Notes under the pieces: generated by a model
The model's input: the letters and a program-made list of their open reading frames with translations, nothing else
Databases searched by the model: none
What the model was told of the DNA's origin: nothing
In this document: one piece after another, positions 8,499 to 16,943 of the stretch
Numbering within the stretch: the first letter of the stretch is position 1
How the letters are laid out: the number at the start of each line of letters is the position of its first letter
Program-made: the position numbers and the translations under genes
From: Acidobacteriota bacterium
GTDB taxonomy: Bacteria; Acidobacteriota; Blastocatellia; Pyrinomonadales; Pyrinomonadaceae
NCBI GenBank assembly: GCA_020199775.1
Contig: JAIVJZ010000050.1
Location: forward strand, 2,734-49,252
Direction of reading: 5' to 3'
DNA length: 46,519 nt

Positions 8499-9560
8499 TT
8501 ATGCCCGCGCGACCCGATCCGCCTGGCTAAAACCTTTTAAGCGGCTGTGCTTCAATTCCTCAAGCAACTCGACGCCGCTCTGCTGAGCCTTCTCATTTAG
8601 GAGGCTTGGTCTTTCGCCACCGCCGAAGTGAGCGCAAACCAACTTATGCGCTTCATACGCGCACCCAAAGGCGGCTACGAACTCGTCATACTTCTGCCTT
8701 AGAGGCGGCTCCAAAGTGCCATACAGCGGGCGTTGCGAGTGCAATAATTGTATAAGGTGGCGATGGTCGCGGGCCAAGATTCCGCTCATACCGGGAAGAA
8801 CGTTAGGCGGCATCATGGTCGGGCGCACGGACTTATCGTAGACTAAGGGCGAGAAATCTCCCGCGCGGTGTAGCGCGGCGCTCGACCCATCCATTAGCAC
8901 TGTCGCCAACTCTAAGGCGCTCAAACTTTCCTCGAGTACACCGTCATTGAAGGCGCTCTCAAAACAATTGAGCGAAATAATCAGTCCCTGAATCAGAATC
9001 AGGAAAACATGATGACCTTGAACCCATCTGCGTATGGCCCCGCGATCGTCCAAGACGGAGTGCGAGCCATTCATGATTTTTTGATTCGCCCAATTCTTCG
9101 TCACAGGCTCATTCTGACCGATTAAGTGCAGAAGGCTTCTGAACGCAGTGTGCAGGTCGCCCCACTGTTTCGGCGTGAGGGAAGAGCCGCCTGTTAAGGC
9201 GTCCTTCAGTAACGCTTCATAAGCGCAGAGGGTCGCTTTTGTAATAACGTGGAGCGTATCCGTATCCACCACCCGCTTGATTCTGCAATACTCGTCATGA
9301 GAATCGGCGTCGGCGATCTGGTTATTGGGCGGGGGTTTTATGGCGGGAAAACTTACGTCCCCAATTATCGTTAAGGAACGGCCCACTGCCTGGAGGATCT
9401 CCTCAGGCGAAGCCATCGAGGGTCGCCATCCGGAATGGTTTAAAGCAGATGAAATACGTTCGGAGCGCCGACGACGTATGTCAGAATAGCTTTTCGGCAG
9501 TTCCTCTGGCCCTATAAGAATGAGTTCTGGAATATCGTTCATCGTGAGCTCACTATTCAC
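8499..9560 (-). CDS. Unknown all-helical protein, 353 aa
   Basis: I cannot assign a family with confidence. The protein looks almost entirely alpha-helical and soluble. A distinctive central block reads HHVFLILIQGLIISL, followed by SVRPTMMPPNVLPGMSG and DHRHLIQLL, then HKLVCAHFGGGERPS. The layout, with isolated histidines in helices and a Pro/Gly-rich turn, is loosely like haem proteins of the IDO/TDO/PrnB group, but no diagnostic motif settles it. The first possible start is GTG 9560; ATG 9542 six codons later is the more conventional choice. It lies between the MbtH-like gene and the sulfotransferase in the operon, so a pathway role is likely. Confidence 0.75.
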   Translation of the reverse strand: MNSELTMNDIPELILIGPEELPKSYSDIRRRRSERISSALNHSGWRPSMASPEEILQAVGRSLTIIGDVSFPAIKPPPNNQIADADSHDEYCRIKRVVDTDTLHVITKATLCAYEALLKDALTGGSSLTPKQWGDLHTAFRSLLHLIGQNEPVTKNWANQKIMNGSHSVLDDRGAIRRWVQGHHVFLILIQGLIISLNCFESAFNDGVLEESLSALELATVLMDGSSAALHRAGDFSPLVYDKSVRPTMMPPNVLPGMSGILARDHRHLIQLLHSQRPLYGTLEPPLRQKYDEFVAAFGCAYEAHKLVCAHFGGGERPSLLNEKAQQSGVELLEELKHSRLKGFSQADRVARA

Positions 9561-9655
9561 GCGAGGCTTTGCCCCCTTGCCGCGACGGGCGGTGATGGAG
9601 CGTATGGCCAGGTCAACACTTGGGGAGGGGGAAGGAAGAAGACGACGGGGGCAAT

Positions 9656-9898
9656 CTAACCAGCATCAGCCGCTACTACTTCCTGGGCTTCCATCTGCTT
9701 ACGCAGGCTGAGCGGCCTCATGTCGGTCCAGACCTCATTGATAAAATCAAGGCACTCTCGTTTCGTTCCCGTCTTACCCGCATAATTCCAGCCCAGGGGG
9801 GATCCTGGTCGGCTGGCCAAATGGAGTACTGTTCTTCGTTCTTCGTGATTCACAACCGCTTTATACTGCCGGGTTTCTTCGAACTCTTCCTGTGTCAT
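9656..9898 (-). CDS. MbtH-like protein, 80 aa
   Basis: MbtH-like proteins bind NRPS adenylation domains and are needed for folding or activity of many of them. The C-terminal signature is clear: GWNYAGKTGTKRECLDFI, then WTDMRPLSLR. The start is ATG 9898, with AAAGGAG 6 bases upstream; a longer in-frame start at 10159 overlaps the PKS-NRPS gene and is rejected. The usual N-terminal block NxEEQYSIWP reads NHEERRTVLHLA, so the first family tryptophan is missing. It lies 95 bases downstream of the PKS-NRPS gene, the common position, and probably serves one or both A domains. Confidence 0.93.
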   Translation of the reverse strand: MTQEEFEETRQYKAVVNHEERRTVLHLASRPGSPLGWNYAGKTGTKRECLDFINEVWTDMRPLSLRKQMEAQEVVAADAG

Positions 9899-9993
9899 GG
9901 GAACTCCTTTCGAACGAATTGAGATTAGAAATATGGGATGCTTAATTCGGAGGTCCGACGCGTAAACGGAAGGGCCGGTGCATATATGTATTT

Positions 9994-12900
9994 TTAGGTC
10001 ATGGTCCGCCTGTGGCCGCGGCTTCTCAGTTCCCGGCGAAGCCGCGCCCTTGAAACGCCTAAGTCGGTGGTGGCTGGCTGCGCCGACGGCTCGCCGATCA
10101 ACTCTGCGATTCCATTCACCGTGGCATTCTGGAAAAGGTCCAGTATCGGTATGTCGCATCCGAAATCGGCGTCAAAGCGGCTTTTGAGCTGCACCATCAT
10201 CAACGAGTGAGCGCCCAGCCTGAAAAGATCCTCATTCACAGAGATGTGTTCAATGCCCAACGTCTCTTCTACCAGGGCCGCGACACGCCGTTTCAAATCT
10301 GTTTCCGGCGGGGAATCTCCCCTCTCCGCTCTTTTATAATTTGCCCCAAGCGCCGTCAGCGCTCGGTGGTCCACCTTCCCGTTTGGGAGGGTCGGCAATT
10401 TTTCCAACGGCACGTATACCGACGGGATCATGTAGGCGGGCAAATGGCGAGAAAGATGGCCACGGATGTCCAGGGTGGCGGCGTCCCGCGAAGACACATA
10501 GTAAGCAGTCAATCTCCTGTCGGCGGCTTGGCCGCTCGCAGTGACGACGACCTGGTCAACGGCAGGATGGCTGAGGATTGCGGATTCTACGTCGCTCAGT
10601 TCGATCCTCACGCCCTGAACTTTAATCTGATGGTCAAGGCGGCCGAGGAACTCGATGTTCCCGTCAATCATCATCCGGCCCATGTCTCCGGTTCGGTACA
10701 TTCGCTGTCCGGGCTCTTGTGAGAAAGGGTCAGGAAGGAATCTCTCTGCGGTCAGCGCGCTCATTTCCATATACCCGCGGGCCAGTCCGACACCCCCGAT
10801 ATAGATTTCCCCGACAATGCCAGCCGGGACGGGGTTTCCGAATCGGTCAAGTATATAAACGCGCATATTACGGATAGCTCGACCGATATAGACAGTCTCA
10901 ACACCCTCATCGCAGTTACCGGAAGTCGCCCAAATTGTCGTTTCCGACGTTCCGTAGGTATTAAACATCCGGCGACCTTTCTTCCATCGTTCAGCCACCG
11001 CGCGCGGGCATGATTCGCCGCCGACAATCAGGACGCGGAGCGCAGGCGCGTCGTCCTCCTTCAATAAGGCGAGCGCCGATGGGAATATGGCCGTGTTGGT
11101 GATGGCGAGCCTGCGGATCAGCTTTACGAAAGCCGGCGTTGGCAATAGATCGGTTGACGGCGCGATGATCAGTTGAGCGCCGTGGCCGAGAGCCATGCAG
11201 ATCTCGAACAATGACGCGTCAAAGCTAAGGGTTGTGTAAAGCAGCACACGATCGTCAGGGCCGACTCCGAATTCTTCGGCTTCCATACGAATCACATTGA
11301 GTAAGCCCGTGTGAGGCACCATTACACCCTTGGGCTTACCGGTCGAGCCTGAAGTGTAAACAACGTAAGCCAGATTCGAGGTGACGACGCCAGATCGCGG
11401 CGTGCTGTCGGGTTGCTGTTGGACCACGTCCCATTCTGAATCGATGTGGAACGCTTGCGCGCCGGTGTCGGGGAGCGTAGCGCCAAGAAGTTCCGATGTC
11501 ACTATCAGTGGCGTTTTTGCCTCCTTCAGAATCAGCTCAAGCCGCGCTGCAGGATACCCCGAATCAATGGGCAGATAGGCAGCGCCCGCCTTGAGGATGC
11601 CGATTAACCCCACAATCGCTTCGATCGACCGTTCCAGATATAAGCCGATCACTACCTCGGGGCCCGCGCCTAAGGTCCGCAGGTGGTGGCCCAGTTGGCT
11701 TGATCGGCGATCGAGTTCTCCGTATGAGATCGCTCTTTCCCCGCAGCAAACAGCGATTGCCTCCGGGGCCTGGAGGGCGCGCTGGTGAATCAAGTCATGC
11801 AGCAGGCAGGGCTCCTCCCGAACTGTAGTCGCGTTCAAATCCCTTAGTAACAGGTCTCTCTCTTCCTGTGGCAGGATGTCTAGTTCGCCGACGCCGGAAT
11901 CGGGTTTCGCTATGATACTCTCCAGCAGAACATAGAAGTGTCCGATCATCCTTCGGATTGTCGCAGGGTCGAAGAGGTCGGAGTTATACTCAAGCCACCC
12001 GTTCAGCCCGCTCTTCGATTCCTGGAGCGAAAGCGTCAGGTCATAGGCGGAGGTCCCAGGGTCCACGTCAAAAGGACTGATCCGAAGGTGCGCGCTTTCC
12101 ACCTCAGGGGACGGAGTGTTCTGCAAGACGAAGAGCGTCTGAAAGATAGGAGTGCGACTCAGATCGCGCGGCGGTTGGAGTTCTTCCACTAGGCGTTCGA
12201 ACGGGAGGTCCTGATTCGAATAGGCTTCGAGCGCCGTCTTTTTCACTCGATCTAAGAGGTCGGAAAAGCTGGGATTCCCAGTCGCGTCGACGCGCATAAC
12301 CAGCACGTTGATAAAACATCCGATCAAGTCTTCGAGTTCACTCAGATTCCGATTCGCGATGGGCGAGCCAATTAGAAGGTCCGTTTGCCCAGTATAACGG
12401 TGGAGTAAAACCGAGAAGGCGGTCAGGAGCGTCATATACAGCGTGGCGCCCCGCGAGCTGCCGAGAGAGTGCAACTCTTGCACTAAATTCGTCTGAACGC
12501 TAACTAATTGCCGTTGGCCACGGTGCGTACGCCGCGGTGGGCGCGGGTGATCGGTCCGAAGTTCGAGATGCGGCAATTTTCCGTCCAACTTGCCGCGCCA
12601 GTAAGCAAGAAGTTCTTCCAACCTCTTGCCTGCCAGCATATTTCGCTGCCACTCGGCGTAATCGATATACCGGAAAGACGGTTCATCGTCCTTTGGTTGG
12701 CGACCGTCGCAAATGAGACGATAATTCTCGGCGACTTCCCGCATCAATACACCGAGCGACCATCCATCGGCGATGATGTGGTGAATGGTGAAAACAAGCA
12801 CGCTTTCCCTGGCGGCCAGCCGAAACAACTTCGCGCGAAACAGCTGGGGCGAGTCCAACTTAAACCCTTTACGTGTCTCCGCCAGCGCCGATTCTTGAAG

Positions 12901-15900
12901 CGCTCGTCGTTGCTCCAGGTCCGTGAGACCCTGTAAATCAACTACTTCCACTGCCATAGGTATGCGGGTCTCGATGTGCTGTGAAGGTCTCCCGTTGTCT
13001 ACTCGAAAGCTGGTTCGCAACGCGTCATGTCGAGCGACTACCGCCTCGATGCTCCTTTGAAGGGCGTTCAAATCCAACTGCCCGTTCAGCCGCACGGCCG
13101 AGCTGATATTGTAGGCGGGATTTCCAGGCTCAAGCGAGTCGAGGAGCCACAGTCGTTGCTGTGAGAACGACAAGGGGGCCGCCCCAGGGTACGATACACG
13201 CTGGATAGGATTTAGCCCGGTCACCTTCTCCCGCGCTTTTCTAACGAGTCTCACGACACCGCGTATCGTGGGAAATTCGAGAATCTCACGCAGCGGGATG
13301 ACCACCCCGAATAAATCTCGCAGTCTCGACGCCAGCTGCGTAGCTAAGAGCGAATCCCCGCCTAACTCAGTGAAACTGTCATCAAGCCCGACTTCAGGAA
13401 GGGTCAACAGGGTTCTGAACAAGCTGCCGACCTTCTCCTCATCATCTCCCGTAGGGGCGGCGTCCCCCTGTTTACTCCTAGCCGCTTCATCACACCGGGG
13501 CGCGGTATTAGAGGCAGCCCTCCCGAAGTCCGGCCAATAGCGTCTCTTCTCGAAAGGGTAGGTGGGGGCGCTGATACGCCGACGCCGGTGGCGTGAGGTG
13601 TATGCGGCCCAGTCCACTTGCCCGCCGTTTGCCCACAGCTCTCCCAACGCATTATGAATGTGACCGCGCTCGATATCAGCCTCTGAAATAGAGATCGTAC
13701 GGCCGTATGAGGAATCTGGCGCTACCCCCGCCGTGGTGACCCCGGTCGCCGGGCCGCCGATCACAACCACCAGGTCGGAGCGTCTCGATAGGGATTGAGG
13801 CACCTCCGCCTGGATGACGGTAATCGGCCAGGTATGCGAGCCCCCTGACTTTTCGGCAGTCAGAGAAATCACGTTATACCCACTCGCCATAAGGCTTCTC
13901 CCCGCCATCTCCGGGGGCGGCACCTCGGCGGCAGCGCCGCTCTTTGAAAAGGGGGCGCGCCCGCCGTTGAAATCTTCAGACAGTATATGACCCTGTTGGT
14001 GGAAGGGGAGCTTTCTTGACTTCCCGTTTGAGCCGCTAGCCCCGGCTTCGAGCGCAGTAACCGCCCCGCTCTCTCGCCCGCTCTCATGGTCACGCCTTGA
14101 CCCGGTTACTGTGGCAATCGCGTCCGACAGCGTGATCGATCCACGAAGGCATGCAGCAGCGATGTCGCCAACTCCGCACCCGGATATCTCTTTCGGGGCC
14201 ACCCCCCACGCCATCAAAGTCTTTGCTACGGAATACTCGAAGATGAATAACTTAAGGTCTCTGTGATCTGCTTGGGGTTTCTCGGAGCAGGAACGCGGTT
14301 GATTCGAGAAATTCACCGGACATTTCTCCGCGAAATGTCTTTCCCAAGCGCTTACGCAATCCGCCACGTGGTCGCGAAATAAAGGCTCTTCGGCGTACAA
14401 CAGCGCAGCCAGTTCGTCGACTTCAGCGGAATCTGTGAGAAGGAATGCGACGCTCTTTGTTCCGGTCAGGTCCCCGCCCGATTGCGCCGGCTGCAGCACG
14501 CGCAATGCAGCCGAGGCTTCTTGAGGGGCGTTGCTCACAGTGAAGTTCCTGAACCCCCATTCCCGACGACCGACCTGGTAAGTGTACGCGACATCATCAA
14601 GAAGGTGGGGCGCTGAATTTTCATCCAGGTAATCGGCGAGCCGCCTCGCAACCGCCTCCAGCGCGGATGGGCTTTTAGCAGACAAAGGGAGCAGGCGCCA
14701 GGTTCTCGTTTTGTCTTGGCAGGGAGTGATGGGGGCCTCCTCCAAAATTATGTGGCTATTAGTGCCCCCCAGGCCAAAGGAACTGACGCCCGCGCGGAGA
14801 GGCGCGCCAGTTTTCGAGGTCCAGGGGCGAAGCTTTTTGTTGATGAAAAATGGGCTGTCATCGAAGCTGATCTCTGGGTTGAGCTGTTCAAAGTTGATTT
14901 GGGGCGGAAGGAATCTATTCTCCAGCCCCAGCACAGTCTTAATCAAGCCTGCCATACCGGCGGCGGCGTCTAGGTGTCCGATATTTGCCTTGACAGACCC
15001 GATCGCGCAGGAGTCAGGTTCTGCCCCCTGACTAAAGACATTTTTCAGAGCCCCGACCTCGATCGGGTCACCGAGGGCGGTTCCGGTACCGTGCGCCTCT
15101 ACATAGGTGATGCTCCCGGCGTCCACGCCGGCTACCGCCAGCGCTTCTAAAACAACTTCCATTTGCGCTTGCTGGCTTGGCGCCGTAAAGCCCGCCTTCA
15201 AAGCGCCGTCATTATTTATCGCAGTCCCTTTGATTACGGCGCGGATTGAATCTCCGTCGGCAATCGCATCGCTGAGACGTTTGAGCACAACCACACCGAC
15301 CCCGCTACCGAAAATCGTCCCACGGGCGCGCGCGTCGAAAGTCCGACAGTGGCCGTCCGGGGAAAGTATGCCATCGACCCTGTATGTGTATCCCCTCTTC
15401 GCCGGGAATTTGAGAAATACGGCACCGGCCAGCGCCAGATCACACTCTTCATTGAGAAGGCTTTGGGCGGCGAGATGCACTGCGACCAGAGAAGTAGAGC
15501 AGGCAGTCTGGACGGCGACGCTCGGCCCAGTGAAATTAAGTTTATGTGCGACGCGTCCGGTTAGTGATGAAAGATTGCTCCCCACTCCCAGCTCAAAAGG
15601 GTCGACAGGCCCTACCTGTTCGCGGTGCGGGTAGAGGTACTTGAATAAATAGACGCTCTCCCCCGCCCCCGCAAAAATGCCCGTCAACCCCGCCAGCCTG
15701 GCCGGATCGTACCCTGCGTCCTCCAACGCTTCCCAACAACTTTCCAGAAATATGCGCTGCTGCGGGTCCATCAGGAGCGCTTCGCGCGCGCCGTACCCAA
15801 AGAATTCCGCGTCGAATTGCTCATACCCGCTGATATGTGCCTCGACCTTAACGTAATTCGGGCTTTGAAAGAGATTCGGGGGAACGCCTGCATCGGCCAG

Positions 15901-16041
15901 TTCCGCGTCGCTCAACATCGACAGGGATTCCACTCCCGCGCATAGGTTGCGCCAAAACTCTTTGACATTCCTCGCACCAGGGAACCGGCCTGCGTATCCA
16001 ATGATGGCAATGTCCAGAGAATTCGATTCCGAGTTGCTCAT
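9994..16041 (-). CDS. Hybrid PKS-NRPS: KS - inactive AT - ACP - C - A - PCP
   Basis: The protein has 2015 aa. KS about 8-435, with active-site Cys in TACSTS (near 180) and both His in HGTGT (near 317) and NIGH (near 355). About 440-835 is an AT remnant: the nucleophile motif GHSxG reads GCGVG (near 621), the rest is shortened, and it ends with the normal post-AT linker PTYPFEKRRYW. ACP with GGDS near 894; C domain 955-1400 with HHIIADG near 1086; A domain 1420-1870 with YTSGSTGKPKG, YRTGD and an NGK end; PCP with GAHSL near 1944. A-domain positions read D-A-F-A-I-G-T-I-W, which I cannot assign. There is no KR, DH, ER, MT or TE domain. ATG start 16041 with only a weak ribosome site. Confidence 0.95.
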   Translation of the reverse strand: MSNSESNSLDIAIIGYAGRFPGARNVKEFWRNLCAGVESLSMLSDAELADAGVPPNLFQSPNYVKVEAHISGYEQFDAEFFGYGAREALLMDPQQRIFLESCWEALEDAGYDPARLAGLTGIFAGAGESVYLFKYLYPHREQVGPVDPFELGVGSNLSSLTGRVAHKLNFTGPSVAVQTACSTSLVAVHLAAQSLLNEECDLALAGAVFLKFPAKRGYTYRVDGILSPDGHCRTFDARARGTIFGSGVGVVVLKRLSDAIADGDSIRAVIKGTAINNDGALKAGFTAPSQQAQMEVVLEALAVAGVDAGSITYVEAHGTGTALGDPIEVGALKNVFSQGAEPDSCAIGSVKANIGHLDAAAGMAGLIKTVLGLENRFLPPQINFEQLNPEISFDDSPFFINKKLRPWTSKTGAPLRAGVSSFGLGGTNSHIILEEAPITPCQDKTRTWRLLPLSAKSPSALEAVARRLADYLDENSAPHLLDDVAYTYQVGRREWGFRNFTVSNAPQEASAALRVLQPAQSGGDLTGTKSVAFLLTDSAEVDELAALLYAEEPLFRDHVADCVSAWERHFAEKCPVNFSNQPRSCSEKPQADHRDLKLFIFEYSVAKTLMAWGVAPKEISGCGVGDIAAACLRGSITLSDAIATVTGSRRDHESGRESGAVTALEAGASGSNGKSRKLPFHQQGHILSEDFNGGRAPFSKSGAAAEVPPPEMAGRSLMASGYNVISLTAEKSGGSHTWPITVIQAEVPQSLSRRSDLVVVIGGPATGVTTAGVAPDSSYGRTISISEADIERGHIHNALGELWANGGQVDWAAYTSRHRRRRISAPTYPFEKRRYWPDFGRAASNTAPRCDEAARSKQGDAAPTGDDEEKVGSLFRTLLTLPEVGLDDSFTELGGDSLLATQLASRLRDLFGVVIPLREILEFPTIRGVVRLVRKAREKVTGLNPIQRVSYPGAAPLSFSQQRLWLLDSLEPGNPAYNISSAVRLNGQLDLNALQRSIEAVVARHDALRTSFRVDNGRPSQHIETRIPMAVEVVDLQGLTDLEQRRALQESALAETRKGFKLDSPQLFRAKLFRLAARESVLVFTIHHIIADGWSLGVLMREVAENYRLICDGRQPKDDEPSFRYIDYAEWQRNMLAGKRLEELLAYWRGKLDGKLPHLELRTDHPRPPRRTHRGQRQLVSVQTNLVQELHSLGSSRGATLYMTLLTAFSVLLHRYTGQTDLLIGSPIANRNLSELEDLIGCFINVLVMRVDATGNPSFSDLLDRVKKTALEAYSNQDLPFERLVEELQPPRDLSRTPIFQTLFVLQNTPSPEVESAHLRISPFDVDPGTSAYDLTLSLQESKSGLNGWLEYNSDLFDPATIRRMIGHFYVLLESIIAKPDSGVGELDILPQEERDLLLRDLNATTVREEPCLLHDLIHQRALQAPEAIAVCCGERAISYGELDRRSSQLGHHLRTLGAGPEVVIGLYLERSIEAIVGLIGILKAGAAYLPIDSGYPAARLELILKEAKTPLIVTSELLGATLPDTGAQAFHIDSEWDVVQQQPDSTPRSGVVTSNLAYVVYTSGSTGKPKGVMVPHTGLLNVIRMEAEEFGVGPDDRVLLYTTLSFDASLFEICMALGHGAQLIIAPSTDLLPTPAFVKLIRRLAITNTAIFPSALALLKEDDAPALRVLIVGGESCPRAVAERWKKGRRMFNTYGTSETTIWATSGNCDEGVETVYIGRAIRNMRVYILDRFGNPVPAGIVGEIYIGGVGLARGYMEMSALTAERFLPDPFSQEPGQRMYRTGDMGRMMIDGNIEFLGRLDHQIKVQGVRIELSDVESAILSHPAVDQVVVTASGQAADRRLTAYYVSSRDAATLDIRGHLSRHLPAYMIPSVYVPLEKLPTLPNGKVDHRALTALGANYKRAERGDSPPETDLKRRVAALVEETLGIEHISVNEDLFRLGAHSLMMVQLKSRFDADFGCDIPILDLFQNATVNGIAELIGEPSAQPATTDLGVSRARLRRELRSRGHRRTMT

Positions 16042-16137
16042 AGCGATCGTCTCGAAAGCTAGCCGAACAAGATAGCCCTCAGTTATCCCACACCGAACTG
16101 ATGGAATCAGCCGCGCCTCGGCTGCGGTCGGGTGAGG

Positions 16138-16818
16138 TCATTTCAGCCTGCGCCTTTCAATTGCGATATGACTGAGGTTCGGGTAGAACACTCGGGCGTC
16201 ACACAGACTGGACGCCGCGACGAGCTGGCGGAGTTCTGGCCCAGTGTAGGAAGCGCGAACCGAATCCTCGTATAACTTCCGCATAAGCGACTTGTACCGC
16301 CGACCAAAGAACGCCGTATATAGACGGTGAAGGATACGGGGCGGCCGTCGAAGATCTCGGAAATACACTCCTCCACCTTCCTTGACGACTCGGTTGACTT
16401 CGTTAAAAACCAGGACAGGATTCTGAAAATGATGTAGGGTAGAATTACAGATCAACAAATCAATGCTACCGGTTTCCAGAGGGATCGATTCCGCATGGGC
16501 CTTGAGAAAAAAGACGCGGGACGACACCTGCTCTTGCCTGGCCCTCTCGACAGCGATTTTGAGCATCGCCGTAGACAGGTCAATTCCGATCACTCTGAGT
16601 TGGGGATCTCTTTTGGCGAGTTTTATGGGGATCTGCCCGGGCCCCGTCCCTAAATCTAACACTATCCCTTTGGTGCCCATCGACAGTATGTATGTCACAA
16701 ACTGATTATCGATTTGATCCAAATGCGCATCAGAGGCGGTAGCTTCGTATCCTTCCGCTTCCTCCACACTTTCCATCACTTCAGGCTCGGGCACCCGTTC
16801 CGAGGATAATAGACGCAT
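16138..16818 (-). CDS. SAM-dependent class I methyltransferase (Methyltransf_11 type), 226 aa
   Basis: The SAM-binding motif I is VLDLGTGPGQIPIKLA, the acidic motif GIDLS follows at the end of the second strand, and the post-I segment LLICNSTLHHF and the RVVKEGGGVYF strand are typical of the UbiE/Methyltransf_11 group. The substrate atom cannot be read from sequence; N-, O- or C-methylation are all possible. Start ATG 16818 has GGGAG upstream. It sits between the two PKS genes, 96 bases before the PKS-NRPS start, so a backbone or early intermediate is a reasonable target (inference). Confidence 0.88.
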   Translation of the reverse strand: MRLLSSERVPEPEVMESVEEAEGYEATASDAHLDQIDNQFVTYILSMGTKGIVLDLGTGPGQIPIKLAKRDPQLRVIGIDLSTAMLKIAVERARQEQVSSRVFFLKAHAESIPLETGSIDLLICNSTLHHFQNPVLVFNEVNRVVKEGGGVYFRDLRRPPRILHRLYTAFFGRRYKSLMRKLYEDSVRASYTGPELRQLVAASSLCDARVFYPNLSHIAIERRRLK

Positions 16819-16943
16819 CGTATGTCACACTCCCTGCTCTTTATCCATCTCCAGGGACTGCTTAAAGAGTGACATGAGGCCCCCACATGTGGGATGTCAA
16901 AAAATTCTCAAACAACGACATATGGCAGGCTATAACCGCTCCT

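Noticed and set aside
9656..10159. 167-aa version of the MbtH-like protein
   Set aside because: The extension overlaps the end of the PKS-NRPS gene and has no family match; ATG 9898 has a strong ribosome site.
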